From assembly GCA_028287115.1 (NCBI GenBank), contig JAQBQF010000220.1:1-64000 (forward strand): a DNA stretch of 64,000 nucleotides, in the 5' to 3' direction. The translations under genes and the position numbers were made by a program. The notes beneath the pieces were generated by a model, which did no database searches, was not told the DNA's origin, and saw only the letters and a program-made list of their open reading frames with translations. Positions 8,442 through 17,519 of this stretch are shown here, one piece after another. The stretch's first letter is position 1, and each line of letters opens with the position of its first letter. Origin of the DNA: Myxococcales bacterium (GTDB taxonomy: Bacteria > Myxococcota_A > Polyangia > Haliangiales > Haliangiaceae).

Positions 8442-10508
8442 ATGCTGACTGCGGTGCGATCCCGGCGCGCGTGGATCTACGTGCTTTCGGTGTTGGCGCT
8501 GCTCGTGCCAGCAGGCGGCATCGCATACCTCGGCGCGGTGTCCTATCGCGACGAAAAGGGCGCCGTGTCCACGCAGACGGAGCGCCAGCGTCAAGCGGCG
8601 CTCGCGATCGCGGGCCGGATCGACCACGCGATCGAAGACAGCCTCGATGCAATCGACCGCGCCACCATCGCCACCGGCGGCGCGCCGAGCGGCCCCTTGA
8701 CCCGTTACTGGTTCTGGATCGATGCCGACGGCAGGATGCGCGTCCCTCACGCCGCACCCCAGGCGACCAGCGATCCCGCGGGGGCGCTCGATCGCAACGG
8801 CCCTTGCGCGAGTGGGCTCCTCGAAGATTGCGTCCGCGAGCTGTCGACCCGCCAGAGTCGCGTCGCGAAGCTGCACGCGGCTCAACGTGCCGAAGCCTGC
8901 CACGGTGACGCCTGCGCGCAGAGCTGGGCCGAGGCGCGGCGCCAGTACACGCAGCTCGTCAGCTTCAACGACACCGGCCAGTTCGCGCTGCTCGGCCTGG
9001 CCCGTGTGCTCGCAAGGCTTGGGGATGCAAAGGGTGCCGAGGCCGAGCTCACCGAGCTCGATCACCGGTTCGCCGACCGCAACTTCGACGGTGTCCCGGT
9101 GCGGCTCGTCACCGCGATCCTGCGCGCCGACAAGCGCGATCCGCAGGCACGCCTCGACATCGCCGACGCCGTGGTCGCCGGGCGCTACACGCTCGATCCG
9201 GTCGTCGGGGTCGGCGTCGTCGGCAGGCTGCGCGCACAGCTCCAAGGCGAGCTGCCACCAGACCTCGCGGCTCGGCGCGCCGCGCTCGACGAGCGTATCG
9301 CCGCGCTCCGCAGCGATGCGAGAGCCGCGCAAGGACTTGCCGACGATGTGTCCGAGCTGCTTGGCACCGCGACGCCGGCGTGGCGCGGCCGCCAGGCATC
9401 CCATCAAGCCGGCCGCACGCTCGTGTACCGGCGCCGGCCCGACGGCGGCATCGTCGGAATGTCGGTCGACGCCACGATGCTCGAAGACGCCGCGGGGCAC
9501 GAACGCACCGACGATGTCGCCCAACGCGCACGCGTGCTCGTGCTGCCGGCCGGCGCATCTCCCACGCCAGAGCTCCGCACGATCGCCCAGGTGCCACTCG
9601 GCGAAGCGCTGCCGCATCTGTCGCTCGCACTCGTCAATTCGATCTCCGATCCGGATCCGCTCGACGAAGTGATCCGCGAACGTTCACGACGCCATGTCGT
9701 GTTCACCTCGGCGCTGGCGATCGCGCTCGGCCTGGGCCTGCTCGCGACGATCCGCGGCGCGGCACGGGCGCGCGAGCTCGCGCAACTCAAGAGCGACTTC
9801 GTCTCGACCGTCAGCCACGAGCTCAAGACACCGCTCACGTCGATCCGGATGTTTGCCGAGATGCTCGAGCAAGGGGTCGCTCAAGGTGACGCGACGAAGA
9901 TGCACCGCTATCACGGCGTGATCGTCAAAGAGAGCCAGCGGCTCGGCCTCTTGATCGCGAACCTCCTCGACTACGCGCAGATCGAGCGCGGCACGCGCCG
10001 CTACACCTCGAGCCGCGAGAACATCGCCGAGCTCGCTCGCCACGCGGTCTCGACGTTCGAGGCCCTCTCGCCTGGACCCGAGATGCAGGACGCTAGTGCC
10101 GGCGAGCGCAATCCGATCGCGGTGGACGTGTCTTCCGGGGCGATGAAGGCCGAAGTCGATGCCGATCGCGACGTGCTCGTGCAAGCCGTCTTGAACCTGC
10201 TCGCGAACGCCGCCAAGTACGGCGGCTCCGACCGCATCGAGGTCACCGTTGCCGCGGATGCGACGACCGCCTCGATCTCCGTGCGCGATCACGGACCGGG
10301 CATCCCGCCGCTCGAGCAAGCGCGGATCTTCCGCGAGTTCTATCGCGCGCCGGAGGCGTATCGCTCGGGCGTCGAAGGCACGGGGCTCGGGCTCGCACTC
10401 GTCAAGCGTCATATCGAAGCCCTGGGCGGCACGGTCGGCGTTGCCTCGCAGGTCGGTCACGGCGCGACATTCACGATCGCGCTGCCGCGTGTTACGGAGA
10501 AGGTATGA
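8442..10508 (+). CDS. Membrane sensor histidine kinase with large extracytoplasmic domain
   Basis: With the ATG at 8442 the product has 688 residues and begins with a membrane helix (about 10-30). A long region of about 380 residues follows that I cannot assign to a family. It contains helical repeats that look TPR-like (around QYTQLVSFNDTGQFALLGLA). A second membrane helix (about 418-437) precedes the HisKA domain with phospho-acceptor H459 in VSHELKTPL, and an ATPase domain with NLLANAAKYGG, DHGPGIPP and GTGLGLAL. An upstream TTG start (8376) would place 22 residues before the helix and is less likely. The stop overlaps the response regulator start (ATGA), so the two form a cognate pair. 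Confidence 0.92.
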   Translation: MLTAVRSRRAWIYVLSVLALLVPAGGIAYLGAVSYRDEKGAVSTQTERQRQAALAIAGRIDHAIEDSLDAIDRATIATGGAPSGPLTRYWFWIDADGRMRVPHAAPQATSDPAGALDRNGPCASGLLEDCVRELSTRQSRVAKLHAAQRAEACHGDACAQSWAEARRQYTQLVSFNDTGQFALLGLARVLARLGDAKGAEAELTELDHRFADRNFDGVPVRLVTAILRADKRDPQARLDIADAVVAGRYTLDPVVGVGVVGRLRAQLQGELPPDLAARRAALDERIAALRSDARAAQGLADDVSELLGTATPAWRGRQASHQAGRTLVYRRRPDGGIVGMSVDATMLEDAAGHERTDDVAQRARVLVLPAGASPTPELRTIAQVPLGEALPHLSLALVNSISDPDPLDEVIRERSRRHVVFTSALAIALGLGLLATIRGAARARELAQLKSDFVSTVSHELKTPLTSIRMFAEMLEQGVAQGDATKMHRYHGVIVKESQRLGLLIANLLDYAQIERGTRRYTSSRENIAELARHAVSTFEALSPGPEMQDASAGERNPIAVDVSSGAMKAEVDADRDVLVQAVLNLLANAAKYGGSDRIEVTVAADATTASISVRDHGPGIPPLEQARIFREFYRAPEAYRSGVEGTGLGLALVKRHIEALGGTVGVASQVGHGATFTIALPRVTEKV

Positions 10509-11236
10509 CTCGGATCCTGGTCGTCGAGGATGATCCCTCGATCCGCATGGGCCTCGAGGACACCCTGACCGCGAAGGGGTACGAGGTCGAGGTCGTCGGC
10601 AAAGGCGGCGAAGGCGCCGAGCGCGCGATCAGCGGCCGCTACGATCTCGTCGTGCTCGACGTCATGCTGCCGGATATCGACGGCTTCGAGGTCTGCCGCC
10701 GGATCCGCGGTAGCCGCACGGCGACGCGGCGGATGCCGATCATCATGTTATCGGCGCGCGGTGCGGAGCTCGATCGCGTGCGCGGCCTCGAGCTGGGCGC
10801 CGACGATTACGTCACGAAGCCGTTCTCGCTGATGGAGCTGCTCGCGAGAGTCGCCTCGGTACTGCGACGCACGAATGGCGACGCGAGCGAGCCGATCGGC
10901 CTAGCGTTCGGCGCGATCGAGATCGATCTCGTCGGTCAGGTCGCACTCCGCGGTGGCAAGCGCTTCGAGCTCCCGAGCCGCGCGTTTGCGATCCTCAAGG
11001 TGTTCGCGCGTCGCCCGGGCGAGGTCGTCAGCCGCGACGTGCTCCTCGACGAAGCCTGGGGTTACGAGGACTATCCGAACACACGCACGGTCGATAATCA
11101 CCTCGTCAAGCTGCGCCGCGCGCTCGAGGACGAGCCCGACAAGCCGCGCTTCCTCGTGACGATCCACGGTGCCGGCTACAAGCTTGATGTTCCCAAGGAT
11201 GCGGTGAAATGGGCCGGCGGGCGCGCTCCCGGATGA
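10505..11236 (+). CDS. OmpR/PhoB-type response regulator
   Basis: A 243-residue regulator with an N-terminal receiver (phospho-acceptor D52 in VVLDVMLPDIDG, conserved K in YVTKPFS) and a C-terminal winged-helix DNA-binding domain with the EVVSRDVLLDEAWG and RTVDNHLVKLRRALE segments. It overlaps the upstream kinase by four bases and is presumably its partner. A lipoprotein gene follows within about 90 bases and may be a target or a co-transcribed component. Confidence 0.95.
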   Translation: MTRILVVEDDPSIRMGLEDTLTAKGYEVEVVGKGGEGAERAISGRYDLVVLDVMLPDIDGFEVCRRIRGSRTATRRMPIIMLSARGAELDRVRGLELGADDYVTKPFSLMELLARVASVLRRTNGDASEPIGLAFGAIEIDLVGQVALRGGKRFELPSRAFAILKVFARRPGEVVSRDVLLDEAWGYEDYPNTRTVDNHLVKLRRALEDEPDKPRFLVTIHGAGYKLDVPKDAVKWAGGRAPG

Positions 11237-11321
11237 CGAGATCGTGACAACGTTTTGCGACCTCGTGACACCGCGATGCGAAGTCGACATCAATGCGCCG
11301 TGCCGTCTTGATACCAAGGTG

Positions 11322-12359
11322 ATGGGCGAGGCGATGGCGTCGGCATCAGAGTCCCAACCCTCCGGTGAAGACAACTCTGGTGCCGGCGCCAAGCCGAGTT
11401 TTCGGGTGCTCGCCGGTCTCGTCGTGCTGCTCGCCGCGTGTGGCGATGACGGTCGTGTCGTCGTGCCGCAACCGACGATCTCGACCAAGTCGCGCGCAGC
11501 CGCGGATCCGGCGGAAGGGATCGCGACCGATCTCGACGGTGCCGCCCCGGTGTTCAGCCAGGCCGTGATCGCCGAGCTCACGGGCGATGACGCATCGGCG
11601 CGCGCGGGATTCGAGAACGTGTTGCGGGCGGCCGACGAGAAGCAGATGCACGTCCTCGGCTACCCCGATGTCACGCCTCCGGGGATCGCGGCGCGCGCGG
11701 CGCTGCATCTGGCTCAGATGGAGGCGCGAGACGGCAAGAACCGCCATGCACTCGATCTCGTCGCACGTGCGGTCGCGCTCGCGCCCAACGACGCTGCGAT
11801 CGCGGAAGGCGTCGCGCAGCTACAAGCCGATGTCGTCGCCGCGAGCGGCGCCGGAGATATTCGCGGGCCGCGACTCGGCACGGCGCTGCCGGGCGTCGAT
11901 CCGAAAGTCGCGGATGCCTTCGGTGCCGCCGAACGCGCGCTCGCGAAGGTTCACGAGCTGCGGCCGCGCCTCTACATCGAGAAGCTCTCCGCCTCGATCC
12001 GCGCGAAGGAGGACGCGACCGAGGACGTCGCCGCCAGATATCGCGCCGTCGCCGAGCACGGCGGCCTCGCGCAGATCGCGAGCGACTATCGAATCGGCAG
12101 CCTGTATCAAGATCTCGGGCTCGGCCTCCTGTTCGAGCCGTTGCCGGCCGAGCTCGATCCGGCGGGCGCCGCCGGTCTACGCCGAACGTTGCGCGCGAGT
12201 GCGCTTGCCTACGTGAAGCGTGCGGTCGTTTCGTATCGCGCGAGCCTCGCGGGTCCGGCGCTTCCGGATTCGGAGCTGTGGCGGCTCGCCGCCGATACCG
12301 ACCTCCACGGCGCACTCGCGATCCTCGGCGAGGCAGGCGAGGGCAGCTCCACGCATTGA
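11322..12359 (+). CDS. Predicted lipoprotein with helical repeats
   Basis: The frame is open from 11244; I chose the ATG at 11322, but the ATG at 11334 is equally possible. About 23-35 residues in, a hydrophobic stretch ends in a lipobox (LVVLLAAC), so the mature protein would be lipidated at that cysteine. The remaining roughly 300 residues are alanine-rich and helical with TPR-like pairs (AARAALHLAQMEARDGKNR, ALDLVARAVALAPNDAA). No enzyme motif is visible. It directly follows the kinase/regulator pair, suggesting an envelope function tied to that system. Function unknown. Confidence 0.7.
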   Translation: MGEAMASASESQPSGEDNSGAGAKPSFRVLAGLVVLLAACGDDGRVVVPQPTISTKSRAAADPAEGIATDLDGAAPVFSQAVIAELTGDDASARAGFENVLRAADEKQMHVLGYPDVTPPGIAARAALHLAQMEARDGKNRHALDLVARAVALAPNDAAIAEGVAQLQADVVAASGAGDIRGPRLGTALPGVDPKVADAFGAAERALAKVHELRPRLYIEKLSASIRAKEDATEDVAARYRAVAEHGGLAQIASDYRIGSLYQDLGLGLLFEPLPAELDPAGAAGLRRTLRASALAYVKRAVVSYRASLAGPALPDSELWRLAADTDLHGALAILGEAGEGSSTH

Positions 12360-12514
12360 CGGAACCGCAAAGGCGCGAAGACGCAGAGGAGCGATTGATC
12401 GATCGAGGTCGTCGCCGAGCTCGAGCACCGATCGGATCGTTGCGCGTCTCGTAGGGCGAATCCTTCAGGATGACGATGTTGTCGTAGATGGATCGGCGTG
12501 TAGTCTCACGGGCG

Positions 12515-13339
12515 ATGATTGCGGTGTCGATCGATGGCGTGCTGGTGCCGCCGGAGCACGCGGCGATCTCGGTGTTCGACCGAGGCCTGCTGTTCGGCGA
12601 CGGGCTGTTCGAGATCTTGCGCACGTGGGATGGCATCGCTGTCGATCTCGAGGCGCATCTCGATCGGCTCTACGAGGCGGCCGCGCGGCTCCAGATCAAG
12701 GCAATGAACCGCGAGCTCCTCGCAGCTTCCGTGCAACGCGCGATTACCGCGGCCGCAGCGGGAGAGCATCGGATCCGGATCATCCTGACCCGTGGGCCCG
12801 GGCCACTGGTCGCGCGCATCGCGGCGCTCGGGCCCGGTCGTGCGATCGTGATCGTCGAGCCGCTGCCTCCGCAGTCACCTCAGCTGACGCTCGCCGTCGT
12901 CGACTGGCCCCTGCCACGCCGCAACCGTCCGGGCGCCAAGACGCTGGCGTATCTCGATCACATCCTGGCGCGCGAGCTCGCCGCCGACGCAGGCGCCGAT
13001 GAAGGGATCCGCCTCGACCACGAGGGCAACGTCGTCGAGGGCGCGACCTCGAACATCTTCGCGGTCCGCAGCGGCACGGTGATCACACCGGCCATCGACG
13101 AAGGGGTCTTACCCGGCATCACGCGCGCGCGGGTGCTCGCGATCTGCGATCGGCTCGGGATTGCGACGGCGGTGCGAACATTGCCACTGTCGGAGCTCCA
13201 GGCAGCTGACGAGCTGTTCGTGACGAGCGCGCTTCGCGGTGTCGTGGCGGTGACCCGGCTCGACGGCGTTTCGCGGACTGCGGGTCCAATCTCTGCCCAG
13301 ATCGCCGATGAGTACGAACGCGTGATGAGTGAAACATAG
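12515..13339 (+). CDS. Class IV aminotransferase (PabC/IlvE/Dat family)
   Basis: A 274-residue fold-type IV PLP enzyme. The FDRGLLFGDGLFEILR opening, the PLP lysine K142 in GAKTLAYLDHILA, the EGATSNIF loop and PGITRARVL phosphate-binding turn are all present. The KTL-YLD-ILA pattern and the short length fit 4-amino-4-deoxychorismate lyase (folate pathway) slightly better than branched-chain aminotransferases, but D-amino-acid transaminase cannot be excluded from sequence alone. I chose the ATG at 12515 over 12488 because homologues begin close to the first strand. No folate genes are adjacent. Confidence 0.85.
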   Translation: MIAVSIDGVLVPPEHAAISVFDRGLLFGDGLFEILRTWDGIAVDLEAHLDRLYEAAARLQIKAMNRELLAASVQRAITAAAAGEHRIRIILTRGPGPLVARIAALGPGRAIVIVEPLPPQSPQLTLAVVDWPLPRRNRPGAKTLAYLDHILARELAADAGADEGIRLDHEGNVVEGATSNIFAVRSGTVITPAIDEGVLPGITRARVLAICDRLGIATAVRTLPLSELQAADELFVTSALRGVVAVTRLDGVSRTAGPISAQIADEYERVMSET

Positions 13340-13394
13340 TGGCGCACGCGTTGACCTCCCACGTGCAGTGAGGCTGCTATAGTCGCCGGACTCG

Positions 13395-15089
13395 ATGGCC
13401 CGAGATGCGAGACAGCTGCGGGAGGAAGCGACCGAAGCGACGGCGTCGGGGAAGTACAAGCGCGCCCTGGCGGCATACCTCGAGCTCGAGCGCCTAGAAC
13501 CTCGCGACGCGCAATGGTCCAAGCGTGCGGCCGAGACCTATCGCCGCCTCGCCAAAGACAAAGATGCGGTGCAGGCCTACGCGCGCGCGGCGGATCGGTA
13601 CGCGCAAAACGGCTTCCTCGTGCAGGCGATCGCGGTGTGCAAGCTGATCTTGCAGGTCGATCCGAAGAATGACGATGCGCTGCGCCGGATCTCGTCGATG
13701 AACGAACAGATCGGCGCCGGCCCGACGCGCGCCGCGACGATCGCCGACAACAACCCCGGCCTCGCCGAGAACCAAGCCGTCGCCGCGCTGCGCAGTGGTG
13801 CATCGCTCTCGGGTAACCTCCCGATAATCCCCGACGAGGCCAGATCCACCGGACCTATCACGGTGTCGCGAACGCGAACTCGCACGCCTACGCAAGGCAC
13901 GCAGGTGCAGCCGCGGACGCGCACGCCGACGTCGATTCCACCGGTCAACGTTGCGCGTACGCGGACGCCCAACAGCGATCCGCCGTTCGCGGCCTCGCGC
14001 ACCAAGAGCAAGCCGATCACGCTGCCGCCGGGCGAGGGCGTCGAGAGCGTCAAGCTGAGCCAGGCCGTGCCGAACGCGTACGAACGCGAAGAGAGCTCGG
14101 GCGTCTACGTGATCCCGATCGACGAGGAAGTGCTCGTCATGGACGATTACGACGCCGAATCCGCCGACGGCGGGCGCGCGTCGGCCCCGGTGATCGAGGT
14201 CGAATATCCGAGCCCCGTCGAAGTCGAGCCCGAAGAGTCGACGGAGCTCGAGCTCACCGATCTCGAGGAGATTCCGCTCCCCGAGCCGCGCGTGCTCGGT
14301 GTCGCGGCAGCGCTCGCATTGTCGAAGACGCCGCTGTTCGCGGGGCTCCCGAGAGAAGCGCTCGAATCACTCGTCGCACAGCTGCAGCTCGTCGAGCTCC
14401 TCGCGGGCGACATCCTGTTCAAGGAAGGCGATCTGGGAGATGCGCTGTACGTGATCGTCGAGGGCGAGGTCTCGGTGCAGGCGGAAGGTCCGCCGCGCGT
14501 CGAGATGGCGCGTCTCGGTGCCGGCTCGTTCATCGGGGAGGTCGCGCTGATGACGGATCAGCCGCGCTCGGCGACCGTCTCGGCGACCACCGACTCACAG
14601 CTCTTGCGGATCGATCGCAAGACGCTCGCGACTGTGCTCGCGACCCACGGCGAGGTGCTCTCGGCACTGCTGCGGTTCGTGCGCGATCGCCTCGTCGATC
14701 GGTGGATGCGAACGAGCCCGCTGTTGCGGCCGTTCCCCGAGAGCGAGCGCGCAAATCTCGCGAATCGATTCAGCTTCCTCGAGTGCGATCCAGGCTCGAA
14801 GCTCCTCGGCGCAGGGCAAAAGCCCGACGGTCTCTACATCGTGCTCGCCGGCAACTTCTCGGTGCGCCGCGGTGGCAAGGACATCGTCACGCTCGGCCCC
14901 GGCGATCTGATCGGCGAGACGGCGCTGCTCTCGGGCGGTGCCTTCCGCAGCGACGTGATGGCCAAGGGCAAGGCGCTCGCGTTGTGTCTTCCCGCCGCAG
15001 ACTTTCGCGAGATGATCATGACGCATCCGCACGTGCTCGAGTACATCGGCGAAGCGGCCGAGCACAGCCGCAGGTTGCAGATCCTGTAG
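13395..15089 (+). CDS. TPR protein with two cyclic-nucleotide-binding domains
   Basis: A 564-residue cytoplasmic protein in three parts. Residues 1-105 are TPR-like helices (KYKRALAAYLELERLEPRD). Residues 150-300 form a low-complexity linker with repeated RTRTP-type motifs (RTRTRTPTQ, RTRTPTSIPP, RTRTPNSDPP) and acidic stretches. Residues 310-560 contain two cNMP barrels: the first has the cassette GSFIGEVALMTDQPRSAT, the second the degenerate GDLIGETALLSGGAFRS. Only the first keeps the R expected to bind cyclic phosphate. There is no DNA-binding domain, so it may be an adaptor or scaffold. A TATAGT at 13378-13383 lies close to the start but with poor spacing to TTGACC (13351-13356). Confidence 0.85.
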   Translation: MARDARQLREEATEATASGKYKRALAAYLELERLEPRDAQWSKRAAETYRRLAKDKDAVQAYARAADRYAQNGFLVQAIAVCKLILQVDPKNDDALRRISSMNEQIGAGPTRAATIADNNPGLAENQAVAALRSGASLSGNLPIIPDEARSTGPITVSRTRTRTPTQGTQVQPRTRTPTSIPPVNVARTRTPNSDPPFAASRTKSKPITLPPGEGVESVKLSQAVPNAYEREESSGVYVIPIDEEVLVMDDYDAESADGGRASAPVIEVEYPSPVEVEPEESTELELTDLEEIPLPEPRVLGVAAALALSKTPLFAGLPREALESLVAQLQLVELLAGDILFKEGDLGDALYVIVEGEVSVQAEGPPRVEMARLGAGSFIGEVALMTDQPRSATVSATTDSQLLRIDRKTLATVLATHGEVLSALLRFVRDRLVDRWMRTSPLLRPFPESERANLANRFSFLECDPGSKLLGAGQKPDGLYIVLAGNFSVRRGGKDIVTLGPGDLIGETALLSGGAFRSDVMAKGKALALCLPAADFREMIMTHPHVLEYIGEAAEHSRRLQIL

Positions 15090-15178
15090 CTCGCGAACCG
15101 ACTCCCAGCACGGATCTTCGCTCCGCGCTGTCGATGCGTCGGCGATTTCCGCGCGCCGATGTAGCTTCGGAGCTCGTC

Positions 15179-15502
15179 ATGGCGCGTTCGACATCGCGGT
15201 TCTCGCTCATGCCGTGGGTGCTCGCGGTCACGCTGATCTCCGGCTGCACGCACCGATAGATGATCGCCGGCGGTGGCGGTCGGCGCCGTGTTGTTTCGTG
15301 AGCTCGATCGACGAGCGCGGAGCCGCCGGAGATGCACGACGCGCGCTGGGTGCGGCACTGTTCCTGACCGGGTGTTGATCCTCGGAGATGCCGCGCGCGA
15401 TCTCGACGCACAACTGCAGCAGCGCAGGTAGCGGAATGTGTGATGAAGGCCCGCGACTGCTCGAAGCGACGGCAGGCCTGCGGCCAGGCATCGCTGGAGT
15501 AA
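15179..15502 (+). pseudogene. Decayed lipoprotein paralogue
   Basis: An ATG at 15179 starts a 26-residue frame with a lipoprotein signal (AVTLISGCTHR) that stops at 15257-15259. After shifts of frame, a C-terminal segment (TTAAAAQVAECVMKARDC) can be read in a frame ending at the TAA at 15500-15502. It resembles the C-terminus of the intact lipoprotein that follows (TAAAAARAGDCATVKALD). I read this as a broken copy of the neighbouring gene. The middle cannot be reconstructed without homologues, and the 26-residue peptide alone could also be real. Confidence 0.45.
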
Positions 15503-15514
15503 GATCGATTGGCG

Positions 15515-16024
15515 ATGAAACACCGCGCGACAGCTGCGCTCCTGGTTGCGAGCTCTCTGCTAGCCGGTTGCACGAAGCAAGGCCTGAAGATCGGCGTGGT
15601 CGGCCTCGTCGCGGTTGGGGTCGGGGGTTCGCTGGGAGCGCCGACGCTCGACGGGGACGGACCGTCTACCAGCACTGCAACGTACGCGGTGGGTGCCGGC
15701 CTGCTGTTCGTGGGCACACTACTCCTTCCCTACGGAATCATCTTCGGCATCCATGATTGGTTCAAGGAACGGCACGACGAGGAGGAGCGAGTCGCTCGAG
15801 ATCAGGCCGAACGTCAGGTCGCGAGCGAACGGGCCCAGCGCATGGTGACGCGCGAGCGCGCCTGGAGGCTGACCCAGACTGCAGCCGCCGCCGCTCGAGC
15901 GGGGGATTGCGCGACCGTGAAGGCACTCGACACGCGAGTCGCCGAGCTCGAGTTCGGATTTCACGATGTGGTGTTCGCGCGCGATGTCGCTATTTCGGCG
16001 TGCTTGGCACCGCGAGCCCCTTGA
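15515..16024 (+). CDS. Predicted lipoprotein with membrane segments
   Basis: A 169-residue protein. The signal peptide ends in a lipobox (SSLLAGC), followed by two hydrophobic segments (GVVGLVAVGVGG and VGAGLLFVGTLLLPYGIIFG). A charged helical region (about 90-120, rich in E/R) and an Ala-rich helix with a conserved-looking GDCATVKALD stretch follow. The pattern is common in myxobacterial hypothetical lipoproteins. A decayed paralogue precedes it. Function unknown. The ATG at 15515 is preferred over the TTG two codons upstream. Confidence 0.7.
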   Translation: MKHRATAALLVASSLLAGCTKQGLKIGVVGLVAVGVGGSLGAPTLDGDGPSTSTATYAVGAGLLFVGTLLLPYGIIFGIHDWFKERHDEEERVARDQAERQVASERAQRMVTRERAWRLTQTAAAAARAGDCATVKALDTRVAELEFGFHDVVFARDVAISACLAPRAP

Positions 16025-16065
16025 ACGACCTTGAGGCGCTCGGCCCGAGTCGCGTCGCGCCGAAG

Positions 16066-16638
16066 CTAGCGAGGGATCTCGGCGACCTGGATCGCGACCC
16101 CGGGCAACCGCGTTGGGCGAAGCACGTCGCCGTCGCGAAACACGTGGACCTGTGCGTAACGATCACCGACCGGCTGCGTGAACACCTCGACGGTCGCGGT
16201 GTTGACGTCGACGATCCAGTACTCCGGCACGTTCGCCTCGGCGTAGACGCCGAGCTTGACCGTGCGATCGTACTGAAGCGACGAGTCTGCGACCTCGACG
16301 AGGAGCAACAGCTCGCTCGGGAGGTCTCGCAAGCTGTAGTCCTTGCGGGCCACGGCGACATCGGGCTCCGGCTCGGACCACTCTCCGGCGGCGAACGAGC
16401 CTTGCGGCCGAACTTCGTACGAGCGATCGAGCGCGCGGATGAGCTCTTCCGTGAACCACGAGGTCACTCGTGTGTGGAGCCATCCGATCGGGCTCATCGT
16501 GACGAGCATTCCGCGCAGCAGCTCGATCCGTTCCATCTGAAACATCCCGAGCTCGACCATGCGGTCGTACTCTTTTCGCGACAGTGGCCGGATCCGGCCG
16601 GGCGCGAGCTGCGCGGGATCGAACATCGCTTGAAGCAT
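16066..16638 (-). CDS. Uma2-family (DUF820) PD-(D/E)XK nuclease-like protein
   Basis: A protein of about 190 residues from the ATG at 16638; a start at 16626 is also possible and a longer frame reaches 16689. The Uma2 core is clear: a helix-rich opening (LSRKEYDRMVELGMF), then EPEPDVAVARKDY, LLLLVEVADSSLQYDR and KLGVYAEANVPEYWIVD, which together supply the D-(D/E)-x-K-type active site. The biological role of Uma2 proteins is not settled. They occur in many copies in some bacterial genomes and are often linked to mobile DNA. It converges on the lipoprotein gene with a 41-base gap. Confidence 0.88.
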   Translation of the reverse strand: MLQAMFDPAQLAPGRIRPLSRKEYDRMVELGMFQMERIELLRGMLVTMSPIGWLHTRVTSWFTEELIRALDRSYEVRPQGSFAAGEWSEPEPDVAVARKDYSLRDLPSELLLLVEVADSSLQYDRTVKLGVYAEANVPEYWIVDVNTATVEVFTQPVGDRYAQVHVFRDGDVLRPTRLPGVAIQVAEIPR

Positions 16639-16816
16639 AGCACCCGAGCCTCCACGCTCGGATGCCTTCCGAGAATCGTGCCGGCGCAACCACGCGATTG
16701 TCCGTCGGTGGTTGTCCGGAATGGCCGATGCTCGGACGCTTCTGTCCGAATACCGTCGACGACACGCGCGACGGATCGGGCGGAGGTCACCTACGCCGAC
16801 AGCCGCACGTTACTGC

Positions 16817-16870
16817 GTTCGGCGCGTTCGACACGTTCGGCGCGTTCGACACGTTCGGCGCGTTCGGCAC
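16817..16870. repeat. Three tandem copies of an 18-bp repeat
   Basis: GTTCGGCGCGTTCGACAC is repeated at 16817-16834 and 16835-16852, with a third copy at 16853-16870 differing by one base. It lies in a gap between Uma2 and a membrane-protein gene. An 18-bp period keeps frame, but no surrounding gene is convincing, so I treat it as an intergenic satellite or regulator-binding array. Confidence 0.85.
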
Positions 16871-16975
16871 TTAGGGCACCTGCGGTGAATCGCGTATGCG
16901 CTATCGCACTTCGTCTACTTCGTCGCCGGCTTGAGCGGCGGCAGCTGCGGGCGAGCTCATGTGCGCGGTGTCGCG

Positions 16976-17311
16976 CTATTTCGTCGTTGGCTTCGGTGGT
17001 GGGAGCTGATCGATCGGCACGCGAACCGACGTCGGCGCTTTGTCTTTGGTCGGAACTTCGGTGTCGGGACCGAACACGCCGCCGAACGGATTCCAGCCGA
17101 ACGAGGTCGCGACGAGCGCGCCGCCTAGCAGCAGATAGACGATCCCGATCAACAGATGCGTGCGCCGGCCCATGCCGTAGAGCCCGCCTCGCTGCTTCGC
17201 GCGTACTTCTTCATCGGTGGTCCGGAACGCGATCCGGATCCGGTAAATGCCGAAGATGAGGACCAGCGCCGCGACGCCGAGAGTCAGCCAAACAGGGACG
17301 CGCACGATCAA
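16976..17311 (-). CDS. Small membrane protein
   Basis: A 111-residue protein with two predicted membrane helices (about residues 6-24, WLTLGVAALVLIFGIYRI; and about 52-72, LLIGIVYLLLGGALVATS). They are joined by a basic cytoplasmic loop (EEVRAKQRGGLYGMGRR), and a Pro/Lys-rich tail ends the protein. The positive-inside pattern puts both ends outside. I do not recognise the family. It stands alone, bordered on both sides by repeat-bearing intergenic DNA. Confidence 0.65.
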   Translation of the reverse strand: MIVRVPVWLTLGVAALVLIFGIYRIRIAFRTTDEEVRAKQRGGLYGMGRRTHLLIGIVYLLLGGALVATSFGWNPFGGVFGPDTEVPTKDKAPTSVRVPIDQLPPPKPTTK

Positions 17312-17423
17312 GGCATACCATCGACCGGGGGTGATCGACGGAGCACATGCGCCCCACGGGCCTTCCGAGAATCGACAGCACGTGGAAATTCGGTCCGACC
17401 TAATTTATGCGCAACTTGTGCAA

Positions 17424-17444
17424 CTCGTCCGGTTAACGGACGAG
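17424..17444. repeat. Perfect 8-bp inverted repeat
   Basis: CTCGTCCG (17424-17431) and CGGACGAG (17437-17444) flank GTTAA. It could be an operator or a terminator stem; no T-tract follows on either strand. It lies about 430 bases upstream of the lipid cluster. Confidence 0.6.
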
Positions 17445-17519
17445 CTCACCGGCTGCTGCTCAGGGTCATGCTCGCATCCGTCGCGAAGTGCGCGTCAGGC
17501 GGATTGCATCCAATTGCTG

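Noticed and set aside
16817..16870. CRISPR array
   Set aside because: The repeat copies are directly adjacent with no spacers, and no cas genes are present.
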